Positions 1 through 7,668 of a stretch of DNA of 64,000 nt are shown in pieces. Position 1 is the stretch's first letter; each line of letters begins with the position of its first letter. Under the pieces are notes generated by a model. The model did not search any database. It was not told the DNA's origin and was given only the letters and a program-made list of their open reading frames with translations. Made by a program: the position numbers and the translations under genes. This DNA comes from Xanthomonas cassavae CFBP 4642 (GTDB taxonomy: Bacteria > Pseudomonadota > Gammaproteobacteria > Xanthomonadales > Xanthomonadaceae), in NCBI RefSeq assembly GCF_000454545.1, contig NZ_CM002139.1, forward strand, positions 2,650,992 through 2,714,991. The letters run 5' to 3'.

Positions 1-677
1 CCGTCGCCGGTGCAGGTATGGGCGGAAGTGGCGCTGAAGTAGGCACGGCCGTAACCGCCGGTGGCCAGCACCACGCCGTGGGCGCGGAACAGGTGCAGCG
101 AGCCTTCGGCCATGTCCAGCGCGAGCACGCCACGGCAGACACCCTCTTCGTCGAAGACCAGGTCGAGCGCGAAATACTCGATCATGAAACGCGCGTTGTG
201 CGCCAGCGACTGCTGGTACAGCGTGTGCAGCATGGCGTGGCCGGTGCGGTCGGCCGCGGCGCAGGTGCGCTGCGCGGACGGGCCTTCACCGTACTTGGTG
301 GTCATGCCGCCGAACGGGCGCTGGTAGATCTTGCCCTCTTCGGTGCGCGAGAACGGCACGCCGTAGTGTTCGAGTTCGATGATCGCCGGGATCGCTTCGC
401 GGCACATGTACTCGATGGCGTCCTGGTCGCCCAACCAGTCCGATCCCTTGATGGTGTCGTAGAAGTGGTAGCGCCAGTCGTCCTCGCCCATATTGCCGAG
501 CGCGGCGGAAATACCGCCCTGCGCGGCCACGGTGTGCGAACGGGTCGGGAAAACCTTGGTCAGGCAGACCGTCTGCAGCCCCTTCTGGGCCAGGCCGAAG
601 GTCGCGCGCAGGCCAGCCCCGCCGGCTCCCACCACGACCATGTCGTACTTGTGTTCAGTAATCTTGTAAGCGGACAT
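1..677 (-). CDS. sdhA: Succinate dehydrogenase flavoprotein subunit, N-terminal part (runs off the left edge)
   Basis: Reverse-strand reading from the ATG at 675-677 gives the first ~225 residues of the FAD subunit of complex II, which oxidises succinate to fumarate at the inner membrane. Visible are the dinucleotide-binding VVGAGGAGL near residues 15-23 and [11 protein letters not shown], whose His48 corresponds to the histidine that carries covalent FAD in the family. The substrate-side [14 protein letters not shown] segment is also present. The rest of the gene lies left of position 1. It is read in the same direction as sdhC and sdhD, 34 bases after sdhD, so it belongs to one operon. No disruption is seen in the visible part. 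Confidence 0.97.
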   Translation of the reverse strand, partial: MSAYKITEHKYDMVVVGAGGAGLRATFGLAQKGLQTVCLTKVFPTRSHTVAAQGGISAALGNMGEDDWRYHFYDTIKGSDWLGDQDAIEYMCREAIPAIIELEHYGVPFSRTEEGKIYQRPFGGMTTKYGEGPSAQRTCAAADRTGHAMLHTLYQQSLAHNARFMIEYFALDLVFDEEGVCRGVLALDMAEGSLHLFRAHGVVLATGGYGRAYFSATSAHTCTGD

Positions 678-711
678 CTAATCTGGATTCCTGTTCTGTG
701 CGCCCGATGAC

Positions 712-1098
712 TCAGGCACCGCCCAGCGCGATGCGCGCCACTGCGAAAATGCTGACGATCGCGCCAAGCGCGGCGATGAACTTCACCGTCGTCTGCAGCG
801 CTAATGCCAGCAGCGAATTGTGGATGTAGTCCTCAAGCACAACCTGCAGGCCAAGCTGCGCATGCCAGAACATTGCCACCAGGAAACCCACCAGTAGGAC
901 GGCGTTCCAGGGCTTGGACACGGCCGCAACCGCAGTCGGGTAATCAGAACCGAGCAGACTCAGCACGAACACCACGAACCAGATGGCCAGAACCACCAGC
1001 GCCGTGGCGGTCAGGCGCTGCAGCACGAAATGCTCTGTACCGGTCTTGGCGGCGCCCAGGCCGCGCACGGTCTTCAGCGGGGTACGGTAACGGCTCAT
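712..1098 (-). CDS. sdhD: Succinate dehydrogenase membrane anchor subunit SdhD
   Basis: 128 residues with three predicted membrane helices, around residues 30-50, 65-85 and 100-122, the normal plan for this anchor. WHAQLGLQVVLEDYIH in the second helix contains the histidine expected to contribute to haem b ligation and the Asp-Tyr pair of the quinone site. With SdhC it anchors SdhAB in the membrane and passes electrons to ubiquinone. Its start overlaps the stop of sdhC by 4 bases (ATGA), which suggests translational coupling. sdhA follows. Confidence 0.93.
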   Translation of the reverse strand: MSRYRTPLKTVRGLGAAKTGTEHFVLQRLTATALVVLAIWFVVFVLSLLGSDYPTAVAAVSKPWNAVLLVGFLVAMFWHAQLGLQVVLEDYIHNSLLALALQTTVKFIAALGAIVSIFAVARIALGGA

Positions 1099-1487
1099 GC
1101 GGCGGCTCCGGTCAAGACATAGGCCCAGATCGCGGCGGTGATGACCAGGCTGGCGATCACCGAGGTCCAGCTGCTACGCACGAAGGCGGGGATGCTGAAG
1201 CCGTGGCCGAAGTCCTGCACGATATGGCGGATACCGTTGGACAGGTGATAGGCAAACGCCCAGGACCATGCAAACAGGAACAGCTGGCCGTACCAGGCGC
1301 CAAGATGCTGGGTGAAGCACGACCAATGGTCCTGCCCGAGCATCAACACCAGCAGGGAGACGGCAATGACCAGCGCCCCTCCGGAAAGAATGACGCCGGT
1401 GGCTCGATGAAGGATCGAGGTCGCCATCTGAATCTGCCAGCGATACACCTGCAGATGTGGGGAAGTGGGACGTTCGCGGATCGCCAT
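1095..1487 (-). CDS. sdhC: Succinate dehydrogenase cytochrome b556 subunit SdhC
   Basis: 130 residues with an N-terminal amphipathic stretch and three hydrophobic helices. The family signature is present: RPTSPHLQVY near the start, SILHRATG (the Ser and Arg of the quinone site) around residues 24-31, and the haem-ligand histidine in HLSNGIRHIVQDFG. It forms the haem- and quinone-binding membrane domain of complex II together with SdhD. It overlaps sdhD by 4 bases. A small assembly-factor gene precedes it in the same direction. Confidence 0.95.
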   Translation of the reverse strand: MAIRERPTSPHLQVYRWQIQMATSILHRATGVILSGGALVIAVSLLVLMLGQDHWSCFTQHLGAWYGQLFLFAWSWAFAYHLSNGIRHIVQDFGHGFSIPAFVRSSWTSVIASLVITAAIWAYVLTGAAA

Positions 1488-1543
1488 TCGCTGGGCTCGT
1501 TTTCTCGGCTGGGCGGCACTAGGCCGCTGTGGCTAAAAGCTGC

Positions 1544-1714
1544 TCAAAAATCGATGCAGCGTCCATTTTTTTCCCAGTCGCCATAGCGCGTTGGCTCGGG
1601 GCCGTCGCGCCCACCGATCTCTTTGGGCAGGGGCCGCTTCTCGGGAATGTGCTCCTGAGAGGAAGGCTGCGTCTCGGAATCCTGCGATGGCGTGGGGGTT
1701 GGATGGCCTATCAT
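1544..1714 (-). CDS. SdhAF4-type succinate dehydrogenase assembly factor (DUF1674)
   Basis: This short frame of 56 residues starts at the ATG at 1712-1714. Its C-terminal half, EIGGRDGPEPTRYGDWEKNG followed by RCIDF, is the hallmark of the DUF1674/SdhAF4 family. In eukaryotes SdhAF4 binds the flavinylated SdhA subunit and promotes its assembly with SdhB. The N-terminal half is a polar, Pro/Ser/Gln-rich tail, as is common in the family. It lies 56 bases upstream of sdhC in the same direction, as the likely first gene of the sdh operon, which fits the function. The assignment rests on the C-terminal motif and the context. Confidence 0.85.
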   Translation of the reverse strand: MIGHPTPTPSQDSETQPSSQEHIPEKRPLPKEIGGRDGPEPTRYGDWEKNGRCIDF

Positions 1715-1753
1715 AGTGGTCTCACAACGTTGCGATTTTAGTCCTCCCCTTCC

Positions 1754-2626
1754 GTGGCTGACAACCTGAATCTTATTCCGCAGGGGTTTGGCTCCCTGCA
1801 CGACATGCAATACGTCCGCTTGATCGGGACGGATGCAGTGGCGTTCGCGCATGCGCAATTTGCCAACGACGTGCAGGCGCTGGCGATCGGGCGGTGGCAA
1901 TGGAATGCGTGGTTGACGGCGAAAGGGCGCGTCATCGCGATCTTCGCACTCCTGCGTGAGGACGACATGCACCTGCTGATGCTGCTGCCCGATGGCAACG
2001 CGGCCGAGATCGCCGCGCAGTTGGGGCGTTTCGTGTTCCGGCGCAAGCTGAAGCTCGCGCTTGCCACGCCCGCAGCCTACGCCGGCTTCCAGGCGCCACG
2101 GCAGGCGCAGGGCGCGCAGGCCGCCATCACCGCGCAGCACATCGAACTGGATCTCGGTAGCAGCGCCCTGCCCCGCACGCTGTTGCTGCTGGCGGGCGAT
2201 GCATTGGCTGCGTCTATCGATTTACCCGGCATCGACGCCCAATGGCGATGCGCCGATCTGCAATTGGGCCTGGCGCGCCTGCCGGAGGCACAGCGTGAGC
2301 AGTGGACGCCGCAGCAACTGGCGCTCGACCGCCTGCAGGCCTTCAGCGTCAAGAAGGGCTGCTACCCAGGCCAGGAAATCGTGGCGCGCACGCATTTCCT
2401 CGGCAAGGCCAAGCGCGCAGTGCGACTGCTCGACACCGACATCGCCGTCGCGCCGGGCGATGCGATCAGCCTGGATGGCGCCGAGGTGGGCACCGTGGTC
2501 AGCGCCGCTGGCACATTGGCCCTGGCGGTGCTGCCGCTGGAACTGGCGGTCGGCGATGGCGCGGCACTGAAGGCTGGGGACGCCCCTGCCCGATTGCTGC
2601 AGATGACGCCCGGCCTGACCCGCTGA
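1754..2626 (+). CDS. ygfZ: YgfZ/GcvT-like folate-binding iron-sulfur cluster repair protein
   Basis: 290 residues from a GTG at 1754; the next in-frame ATG is 17 codons later. The diagnostic YgfZ motif KKGCYPGQE lies around residues 201-209, with the conserved cysteine, followed by VARTHFLGKAKR. YgfZ is a folate-dependent factor needed for maintenance of some iron-sulfur enzymes. It is transcribed away from the sdh operon, whose SdhB subunit carries iron-sulfur clusters. The start region lies about 40 bases from the SdhAF4-type gene, so the two promoters must be close or overlapping. Confidence 0.9.
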   Translation: MADNLNLIPQGFGSLHDMQYVRLIGTDAVAFAHAQFANDVQALAIGRWQWNAWLTAKGRVIAIFALLREDDMHLLMLLPDGNAAEIAAQLGRFVFRRKLKLALATPAAYAGFQAPRQAQGAQAAITAQHIELDLGSSALPRTLLLLAGDALAASIDLPGIDAQWRCADLQLGLARLPEAQREQWTPQQLALDRLQAFSVKKGCYPGQEIVARTHFLGKAKRAVRLLDTDIAVAPGDAISLDGAEVGTVVSAAGTLALAVLPLELAVGDGAALKAGDAPARLLQMTPGLTR

Positions 2627-2806
2627 GCTGAGCTGCTGCGACACCTGCTGAGCCCGACCCGCTGAGCCCGGGCCACGAGTTCTCGAACGGCGGCGATGGC
2701 AATCGACACGCCCGGGCCTGCATGGCGCAGCCGTCGCTGCGCCGCGACGGTGCGAACCGGCGTCGTTCCGCCGCCGGCGCCGAGATGCCGGCGGCGTGAG
2801 CCGTTC

Positions 2807-3901
2807 TCAGGCAGTCGCGTCTGTCAGGCGCTCGCCAGTGGCTGGGTCGAAGAAATGCAACACATCGCTGCGCAGCGCCAGGCGCAACGGCTCGCCCACC
2901 GCCGGCAAGGCCTGCGGCGCGACGCGGATCACCAGCGGCTGCCCACCGCGATCCAGGTTGAGGAAGATCTCGTTACCCACCGGCTCGACGACCTCGACGC
3001 GCGCCTCGAAACCCAGCACCGGATCGCTGGACGGCTGCAGATGCTCCGGGCGCACGCCGACGATCACGTCCCGGCCGAACCAGCGACGATCCACCTGCGC
3101 AGCACCCAGCGGCACGCGCCAGCCATCGGCCATCACCAGATGCAGGCCGTCCTGCTCATCCAGCCGGCCCTGCAGCACGTTCATTGCCGGGCTGCCCAGG
3201 AAACCGGCCACGAACAGGTTGGCCGGGCGGTCGTACAGCGCCATCGGGCTATCGATCTGTTGGATCACGCCATCCTTGAGCACCACGATGCGCTGGCCCA
3301 GCGTCATCGCTTCGACCTGATCGTGGGTGACGTAGATCATGGTGGTGCCGAGCTTGCGGTGCAGCTGTGCGATCTCGGTGCGCACGCTGTGGCGCAGCTT
3401 GGCGTCCAGGTTCGACAACGGCTCGTCGAGCAGGAACACCGACGATTCGCGCACCATCGCCCGCCCCAGCGCCACGCGCTGGCGCTGGCCGCCGGACATC
3501 GCCTTGGGCAGCTTGTCCAGCATCGGGGTCAGGCCGAGCAGCTCGGCGGCGTTGTTGACCCGCTCGGCGATCACCTGCTTGGGATGGCCACGCAGCTTGA
3601 GCCCGAAGGCCAGATTCTCTGCCACCGTCATGTGCGGATACAGCGCATAGCTCTGGAACACCATGGCGATGTCGCGATCCTTCGGCGCCACGTCGTTGAC
3701 CACGCGCTCGCCGATCTTCAGCGTGCCGGCGCTGATGTCTTCAAGGCCGGCGATCATGCGCAACAGGGTCGATTTGCCGCAGCCGGACGGCCCGACCAGC
3801 ACCATCAACTCGCCGTCGGCGACCTCGAAGCTCGCACCCTGCACTGCCACCTGGCCGTTTTCATAGACTTTGCGGACACCTTCCAACTGCACTTTCGCCA
3901 T
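2807..3901 (-). CDS. ugpC: ABC transporter ATP-binding protein, MalK/UgpC (CUT1 sugar importer) type
   Basis: 364 residues. The N-terminal ABC domain has Walker A GPSGCGKST near residue 37, Q-loop VFQSYALYPH, signature MSGGQRQRVALGRAMVR, Walker B VFLLDEPLSNLD and the H-loop in IYVTHDQ. A C-terminal TOBE/regulatory domain (about residue 235 on, with VGVRPEHL) marks it as the MalK/UgpC/MsmX class that energises oligosaccharide or glycerol-phosphate import. No permease or binding-protein gene is next to it, so it may serve importers encoded elsewhere, as MsmX does in Bacillus. The exact substrate cannot be read from the sequence. It is divergent from zwf. Confidence 0.9.
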   Translation of the reverse strand: MAKVQLEGVRKVYENGQVAVQGASFEVADGELMVLVGPSGCGKSTLLRMIAGLEDISAGTLKIGERVVNDVAPKDRDIAMVFQSYALYPHMTVAENLAFGLKLRGHPKQVIAERVNNAAELLGLTPMLDKLPKAMSGGQRQRVALGRAMVRESSVFLLDEPLSNLDAKLRHSVRTEIAQLHRKLGTTMIYVTHDQVEAMTLGQRIVVLKDGVIQQIDSPMALYDRPANLFVAGFLGSPAMNVLQGRLDEQDGLHLVMADGWRVPLGAAQVDRRWFGRDVIVGVRPEHLQPSSDPVLGFEARVEVVEPVGNEIFLNLDRGGQPLVIRVAPQALPAVGEPLRLALRSDVLHFFDPATGERLTDATA

Positions 3902-3986
3902 CGTTCGGCCTCAACTGTGTATGCGCCCTGCCCTCGGCCCTCCCGATGGCAATGACGACCGACCCATCTGCACGGAATGTTCCTGC

Positions 3987-4027
3987 AAACGAATGCATTG
4001 GTTTATTCTGACATGTAATCGTTTTCA
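3987..4027. promoter_or_regulatory. Two palindromes, one a LacI/GalR-type operator, between ugpC and zwf
   Basis: TGTAATCGTTTTCA at 4014-4027 matches the LacI/GalR-family half-site layout TGnAAnCGnTTnCA at every fixed position. Just upstream, 3987-4004 is a second near-perfect inverted repeat, AAACGAATG-CATTGGTTT, with one mismatch. Both lie in the ~390-bp region between the divergent ATPase gene and the Entner-Doudoroff operon, the usual position for a sugar-responsive repressor. The regulator itself is not in the window. The binding claim is inference from the consensus. Confidence 0.55.
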
Positions 4028-4294
4028 CATGGCAACATCGATCTCGGGAGGAATCATGCCGCAACCGACCCACGCTGCTGTTTCACGCAGCGTCAGCTGC
4101 CTTGCAGAGCCAATCATTCCGCCACGCGGGGGCAGCTATACCGCCGATGCGCTAACCGCTGACCGTCAGTTGCTGCAACAATCGGGGATTGGGCGTCAGC
4201 GTCCATCCCCCACTGCGCGCACGCAAGTGCGGTGCAGGAACAGACGTACCGACCGCCGGCACACCGGCGCCTTTCCGCCAAGCCGCTGATAACG

Positions 4295-5752
4295 ATGTCC
4301 CCAGAATCCGAAACGCGATCCATGCACAACACCCTGATCCTGTTCGGCGCCACCGGCGATCTTGCCCAGCGCTATCTCTTTCCTTCCCTGCTGCGACTGT
4401 TCATCGATGGCCTGCTGCCGGAAGACTTCCGCGTGCGTGCGCTGGCGTTGTCGCCGCACGACACCGATGCGTTCCGCGAGGTGCTGCGCCCACGCCTGAC
4501 CGAAGCGCTGCCGATCGCCACACCCGAGCAGATCCAGGCGCTGCTGCAGCGGATCGATTACCGCTCGGTGGACCTGCGCAATGCCGAGTCGGTGGCCGAT
4601 GCGGTCCGTGAGCTGGCAAGCCGCCGCATCGTCAGCTACCTGGCGATACCGCCGGACCTGTACATCAGCACCTGCCAGGGCCTGGCCCTGGGGGGCGCCC
4701 TGGCCGCGCCGCACCGGCTGATGCTGGAAAAGCCGATCGGCCACGACTCGGACAGCGCCCGCGAGATCCTGCAGTCGATCGGCGCCTTGATCGACGAGGA
4801 CCGTGTGTTCCGCCTGGACCATTACCTGGGCAAGGCGGCGGTCCAGAACCTGGTGGCGCTGCGCTTCGGCAATACCCTGCTGGAGGCGGTCTGGAACCGC
4901 ACCTATATCGAATCGGTGCAGATCCTGGTGGCCGAAAGCGAAGGCGTGGACGGGCGCGATGCCTACTACGCCCGCTCCGGCGCGCTGCGCGACATGGTGC
5001 AGAGCCATATCCTGCAGCTGCTGTGCCTGGTGGCGATGGAGCCGCCAGCCTCGCTGGAGGCCGACCGTATCCGCGACGAGAAGGTCAAGGTGTTGCGTGC
5101 ACTGCGCCCGATGACCGCCGAACATGCCGCACATGACAGCGTGCGCGGCCGCTACACCGCCGGCACCATCAATGGCCAGCCCGCGCAGGCCTACCACCCG
5201 CCGGAAGGCAGCGACGTGGAAACCTTCGTCGCGGTGACCGCGCATATCGACAACTGGCGCTGGGCCGGGGTGCCGTTCCATCTGTGCACTGGCAAGCGTC
5301 TGGCCGAGCGCTCCACCCGCATCGTGGTGACGCTCAAGCCGGTGACGCATTGGCTGTTCGAGCGGCCCGACCGGCAGAATGCGGTGCCCAACCGCCTCAC
5401 CTTCCAGCTGCAGCCGCAGGAAAACATCGAGCTGGGCCTGATGAGCAGCCTGGCCGGACCGGAATGGGGCGCGATCGAACTGCAGCCGCTGGAACTGGAG
5501 CTGTCGGTGCCCACCGGCCTGCACCGCCGCATCGCCTATGAGCGCCTGTTCGTGGATGCCTTCAACGGCAACCCGGCGCTGTTCGTGCGCGACGACGAGG
5601 TCAAGGCCGCCTGGGCCTGGATCGACAGCGTCAGCGATGCCTGGGCCGCGGCGCAACTTCCGCTGCAGCCCTACCCGGCCGGCAGCTGGGGCCCGGACAC
5701 CGCTGCCCCGTTCCTGCCCCCCGCCACCGACGCACAGGGAAACAACGCATGA
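4295..5752 (+). CDS. zwf: Glucose-6-phosphate 1-dehydrogenase
   Basis: Oxidises glucose-6-phosphate to 6-phosphogluconolactone, the entry step of the Entner-Doudoroff and pentose phosphate routes. Visible are the NADP-binding LFGATGDLAQRYLFPSL at the N terminus, LEKPIGHD, and the catalytic-site signature FRLDHYLGKAAVQN with its essential histidine. I chose the ATG at 4295 (485 residues); an in-frame ATG at 4322 would remove nine residues and is equally plausible, since neither has a strong Shine-Dalgarno. The stop overlaps the glk start (ATGA), so zwf heads a coupled zwf-glk-pgl operon with edd and eda following. Confidence 0.95.
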   Translation: MSPESETRSMHNTLILFGATGDLAQRYLFPSLLRLFIDGLLPEDFRVRALALSPHDTDAFREVLRPRLTEALPIATPEQIQALLQRIDYRSVDLRNAESVADAVRELASRRIVSYLAIPPDLYISTCQGLALGGALAAPHRLMLEKPIGHDSDSAREILQSIGALIDEDRVFRLDHYLGKAAVQNLVALRFGNTLLEAVWNRTYIESVQILVAESEGVDGRDAYYARSGALRDMVQSHILQLLCLVAMEPPASLEADRIRDEKVKVLRALRPMTAEHAAHDSVRGRYTAGTINGQPAQAYHPPEGSDVETFVAVTAHIDNWRWAGVPFHLCTGKRLAERSTRIVVTLKPVTHWLFERPDRQNAVPNRLTFQLQPQENIELGLMSSLAGPEWGAIELQPLELELSVPTGLHRRIAYERLFVDAFNGNPALFVRDDEVKAAWAWIDSVSDAWAAAQLPLQPYPAGSWGPDTAAPFLPPATDAQGNNA

Positions 5753-6756
5753 CCGCTCCTTCCAAGCCGGTGCTGGTTGCCGATATCGGCGGAACCAATG
5801 CGCGCTTCGCGCTGGCCGACATCGACGCCTCGGTACCGTTGCTGGATGACACCTCGCGCGAATTTGCGGTGGTGGAGTTCGCCTCGCTCGGTGAAGCGGC
5901 CCGGTACTACCTCGACCAGATCGGCGTACAGGCCACCAAGGGCGTGTTCGCGGTGGCCGGGCGGGTGGATGGCGACGAAGCGCGCATCACCAACCATCCG
6001 TGGGTGATCTCGCGCACGCGCACCGCCAGCATGCTCGGTTTCAGCACCCTGCACCTGATCAACGACTTTGCCGCGCAGGCCATGGCGATCAGCCTGCTGC
6101 GTCCGCAGGACGTGGTGCAGGTGGGCGGGGCCAGCTGGCGGCCGGCGCCGATCGATCAGCCGCGCAACTACGGCGTGATCGGCCCGGGCACCGGGCTGGG
6201 CGTGGGCGGCCTGATCATCCGCAACGGGCGCTGTTTTCCGCTGGAAACCGAAGGCGGCCACGTCAGCTTTCCGCCGGGCACGCCGGAGGAGATCCGCGTG
6301 CTGGAAATCCTTTCCGAGCAATTCGGCCGGGTCTCCAACGAGCGGCTGATCTGCGGCCCGGGCCTGGTCAACATCCACCGTGCGCTGAGCGAGATTGCCG
6401 GGGTCGATCCGGGTCCGCTGGAGCCCAAGGACATCACCGCGCGCGCAGCCGCCGGCGACCCGCGCTCGGCACGTACCATCGACCTGTTTTGCGCCATCTT
6501 CGGTGCGATCGCCGGCGACATGGTGCTGATGCAGGGCGCGTGGGACGGCGTCTTCCTCACTGGCGGGCTGGTGCCCAAGGTGCTGGATTCGCTGCAGCAC
6601 TCCGGCTTTCGCCAGCGCTTCGAGCACAAGGGCCGGTTCTCCGCGATCATGTCGAAGGTGCCCTCGCTGGCCGTCATGCACCCGCATGCCGGTCTGCTGG
6701 GCGCCGCAGCGTATGCCGTGGATGCCGAACGGCAGCATCCGGGAGAACAGCGATGA
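5749..6756 (+). CDS. glk: Glucokinase (Glk family)
   Basis: 335 residues of the bacterial Glk family. The phosphate-binding DIGGTNARFAL sits at the N terminus, with LINDFAAQAMAI, the GPGTGLGVGGL adenosine motif near residue 145, ETEGGHVSFPP, and FLTGGLVPKVL near the C terminus. It phosphorylates intracellular glucose to glucose-6-phosphate, feeding the preceding zwf product. It overlaps zwf and pgl by 4 bases each, so all three are likely translated in a coupled way. Confidence 0.95.
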   Translation: MTAPSKPVLVADIGGTNARFALADIDASVPLLDDTSREFAVVEFASLGEAARYYLDQIGVQATKGVFAVAGRVDGDEARITNHPWVISRTRTASMLGFSTLHLINDFAAQAMAISLLRPQDVVQVGGASWRPAPIDQPRNYGVIGPGTGLGVGGLIIRNGRCFPLETEGGHVSFPPGTPEEIRVLEILSEQFGRVSNERLICGPGLVNIHRALSEIAGVDPGPLEPKDITARAAAGDPRSARTIDLFCAIFGAIAGDMVLMQGAWDGVFLTGGLVPKVLDSLQHSGFRQRFEHKGRFSAIMSKVPSLAVMHPHAGLLGAAAYAVDAERQHPGEQR

Positions 6757-7472
6757 GCCTGCACGAGGACCCGCGCATCACCCTGGTGCGTTACGACGAC
6801 CCGGCCGAATGGACCGAGGCGGTGGCCAGCGAAATGGCCGACCTGCTGGAACAGGAAATCTCGCGTCGCGGGCAGGCACGCATGCTGCTCTCCGGCGGGA
6901 CCACGCCTGCCCCGGTCTACGAATCGCTGGCACATCGTCCGCTGGACTGGTCGCGGGTCGAAGTGGGCCTGGTGGATGAGCGCTGGCTTTCGCCGCAGGA
7001 TCAGGACAGCAACGCCTGGCTGGTGAATCACAGCTTCCTGACCCACGCGCCGGCGGCGACCTTCATCCCGCTGGTTCGCCCGGGCAAGCAGCTTCCCGAA
7101 TGCGTGCACACCGCGAACCTGCAGGCCACCCATGCCGAGCCGGCCTGCCTGGCAGTGCTGGGCATGGGCGGCGATGGCCATACCGCCTCGCTGTTCCCCG
7201 GCTCGACCGAGCTGCCGAAAGCGCTCGCCAGCCCGCAGCCGTACGCGTCGCTGGATGCCACCGGTTGTCCGGGCGCCAATCAATGGCCGCTGCGCATCAC
7301 CCTGACCCCGGCCGGGCTGGCACCGATCCCCAGCCGCCTGTTGTTGCTGCGCGGCAAGCAGAAGCTCGACGTCCTGACGGCGGCGCTGGCCGGCGATGAC
7401 ATCAGCCAGTACCCGATCCGCGTGGCCTTGCAGCAGCCCGGCCCCAGACTGCGTGTGCACTGGTTTGCCTGA
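6753..7472 (+). CDS. pgl: 6-phosphogluconolactonase
   Basis: 239 residues from the ATG at 6753, which overlaps the glk stop. The SugarP isomerase fold is marked by LLSGGTTPAPVYESL near residue 50, VDERW, and the family signature LGMGGDGHTASLFPG around residue 137. It hydrolyses 6-phosphogluconolactone to 6-phosphogluconate between Zwf and Edd. A 196-bp gap to edd follows. That gap contains an imperfect GC-rich stem (about 7512-7549) without a T run, so read-through into edd is likely. Confidence 0.94.
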   Translation: MSLHEDPRITLVRYDDPAEWTEAVASEMADLLEQEISRRGQARMLLSGGTTPAPVYESLAHRPLDWSRVEVGLVDERWLSPQDQDSNAWLVNHSFLTHAPAATFIPLVRPGKQLPECVHTANLQATHAEPACLAVLGMGGDGHTASLFPGSTELPKALASPQPYASLDATGCPGANQWPLRITLTPAGLAPIPSRLLLLRGKQKLDVLTAALAGDDISQYPIRVALQQPGPRLRVHWFA

Positions 7473-7668
7473 TACGCGGCGCGCTTGCACGCGACGGCAT
7501 GCACGCGATGGCGCGCTCCTGCAGCAGCCAGCACGCTGCAGGGCGCGCGCAGGATTGTCGATAGGCGCATGCCGCTTCGGTGACCCCATGCCCGTTCCAG
7601 CCGCCGCGCAGACATGCAGAACTCCACGCCCACGCACCACATCCCCCGTTTCTCATAGCCGGTAGCCA

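Noticed and set aside
4196..5656. A leftward open frame of almost 490 codons opposite zwf
   Set aside because: No family-like sequence; zwf motifs are intact on the other strand.
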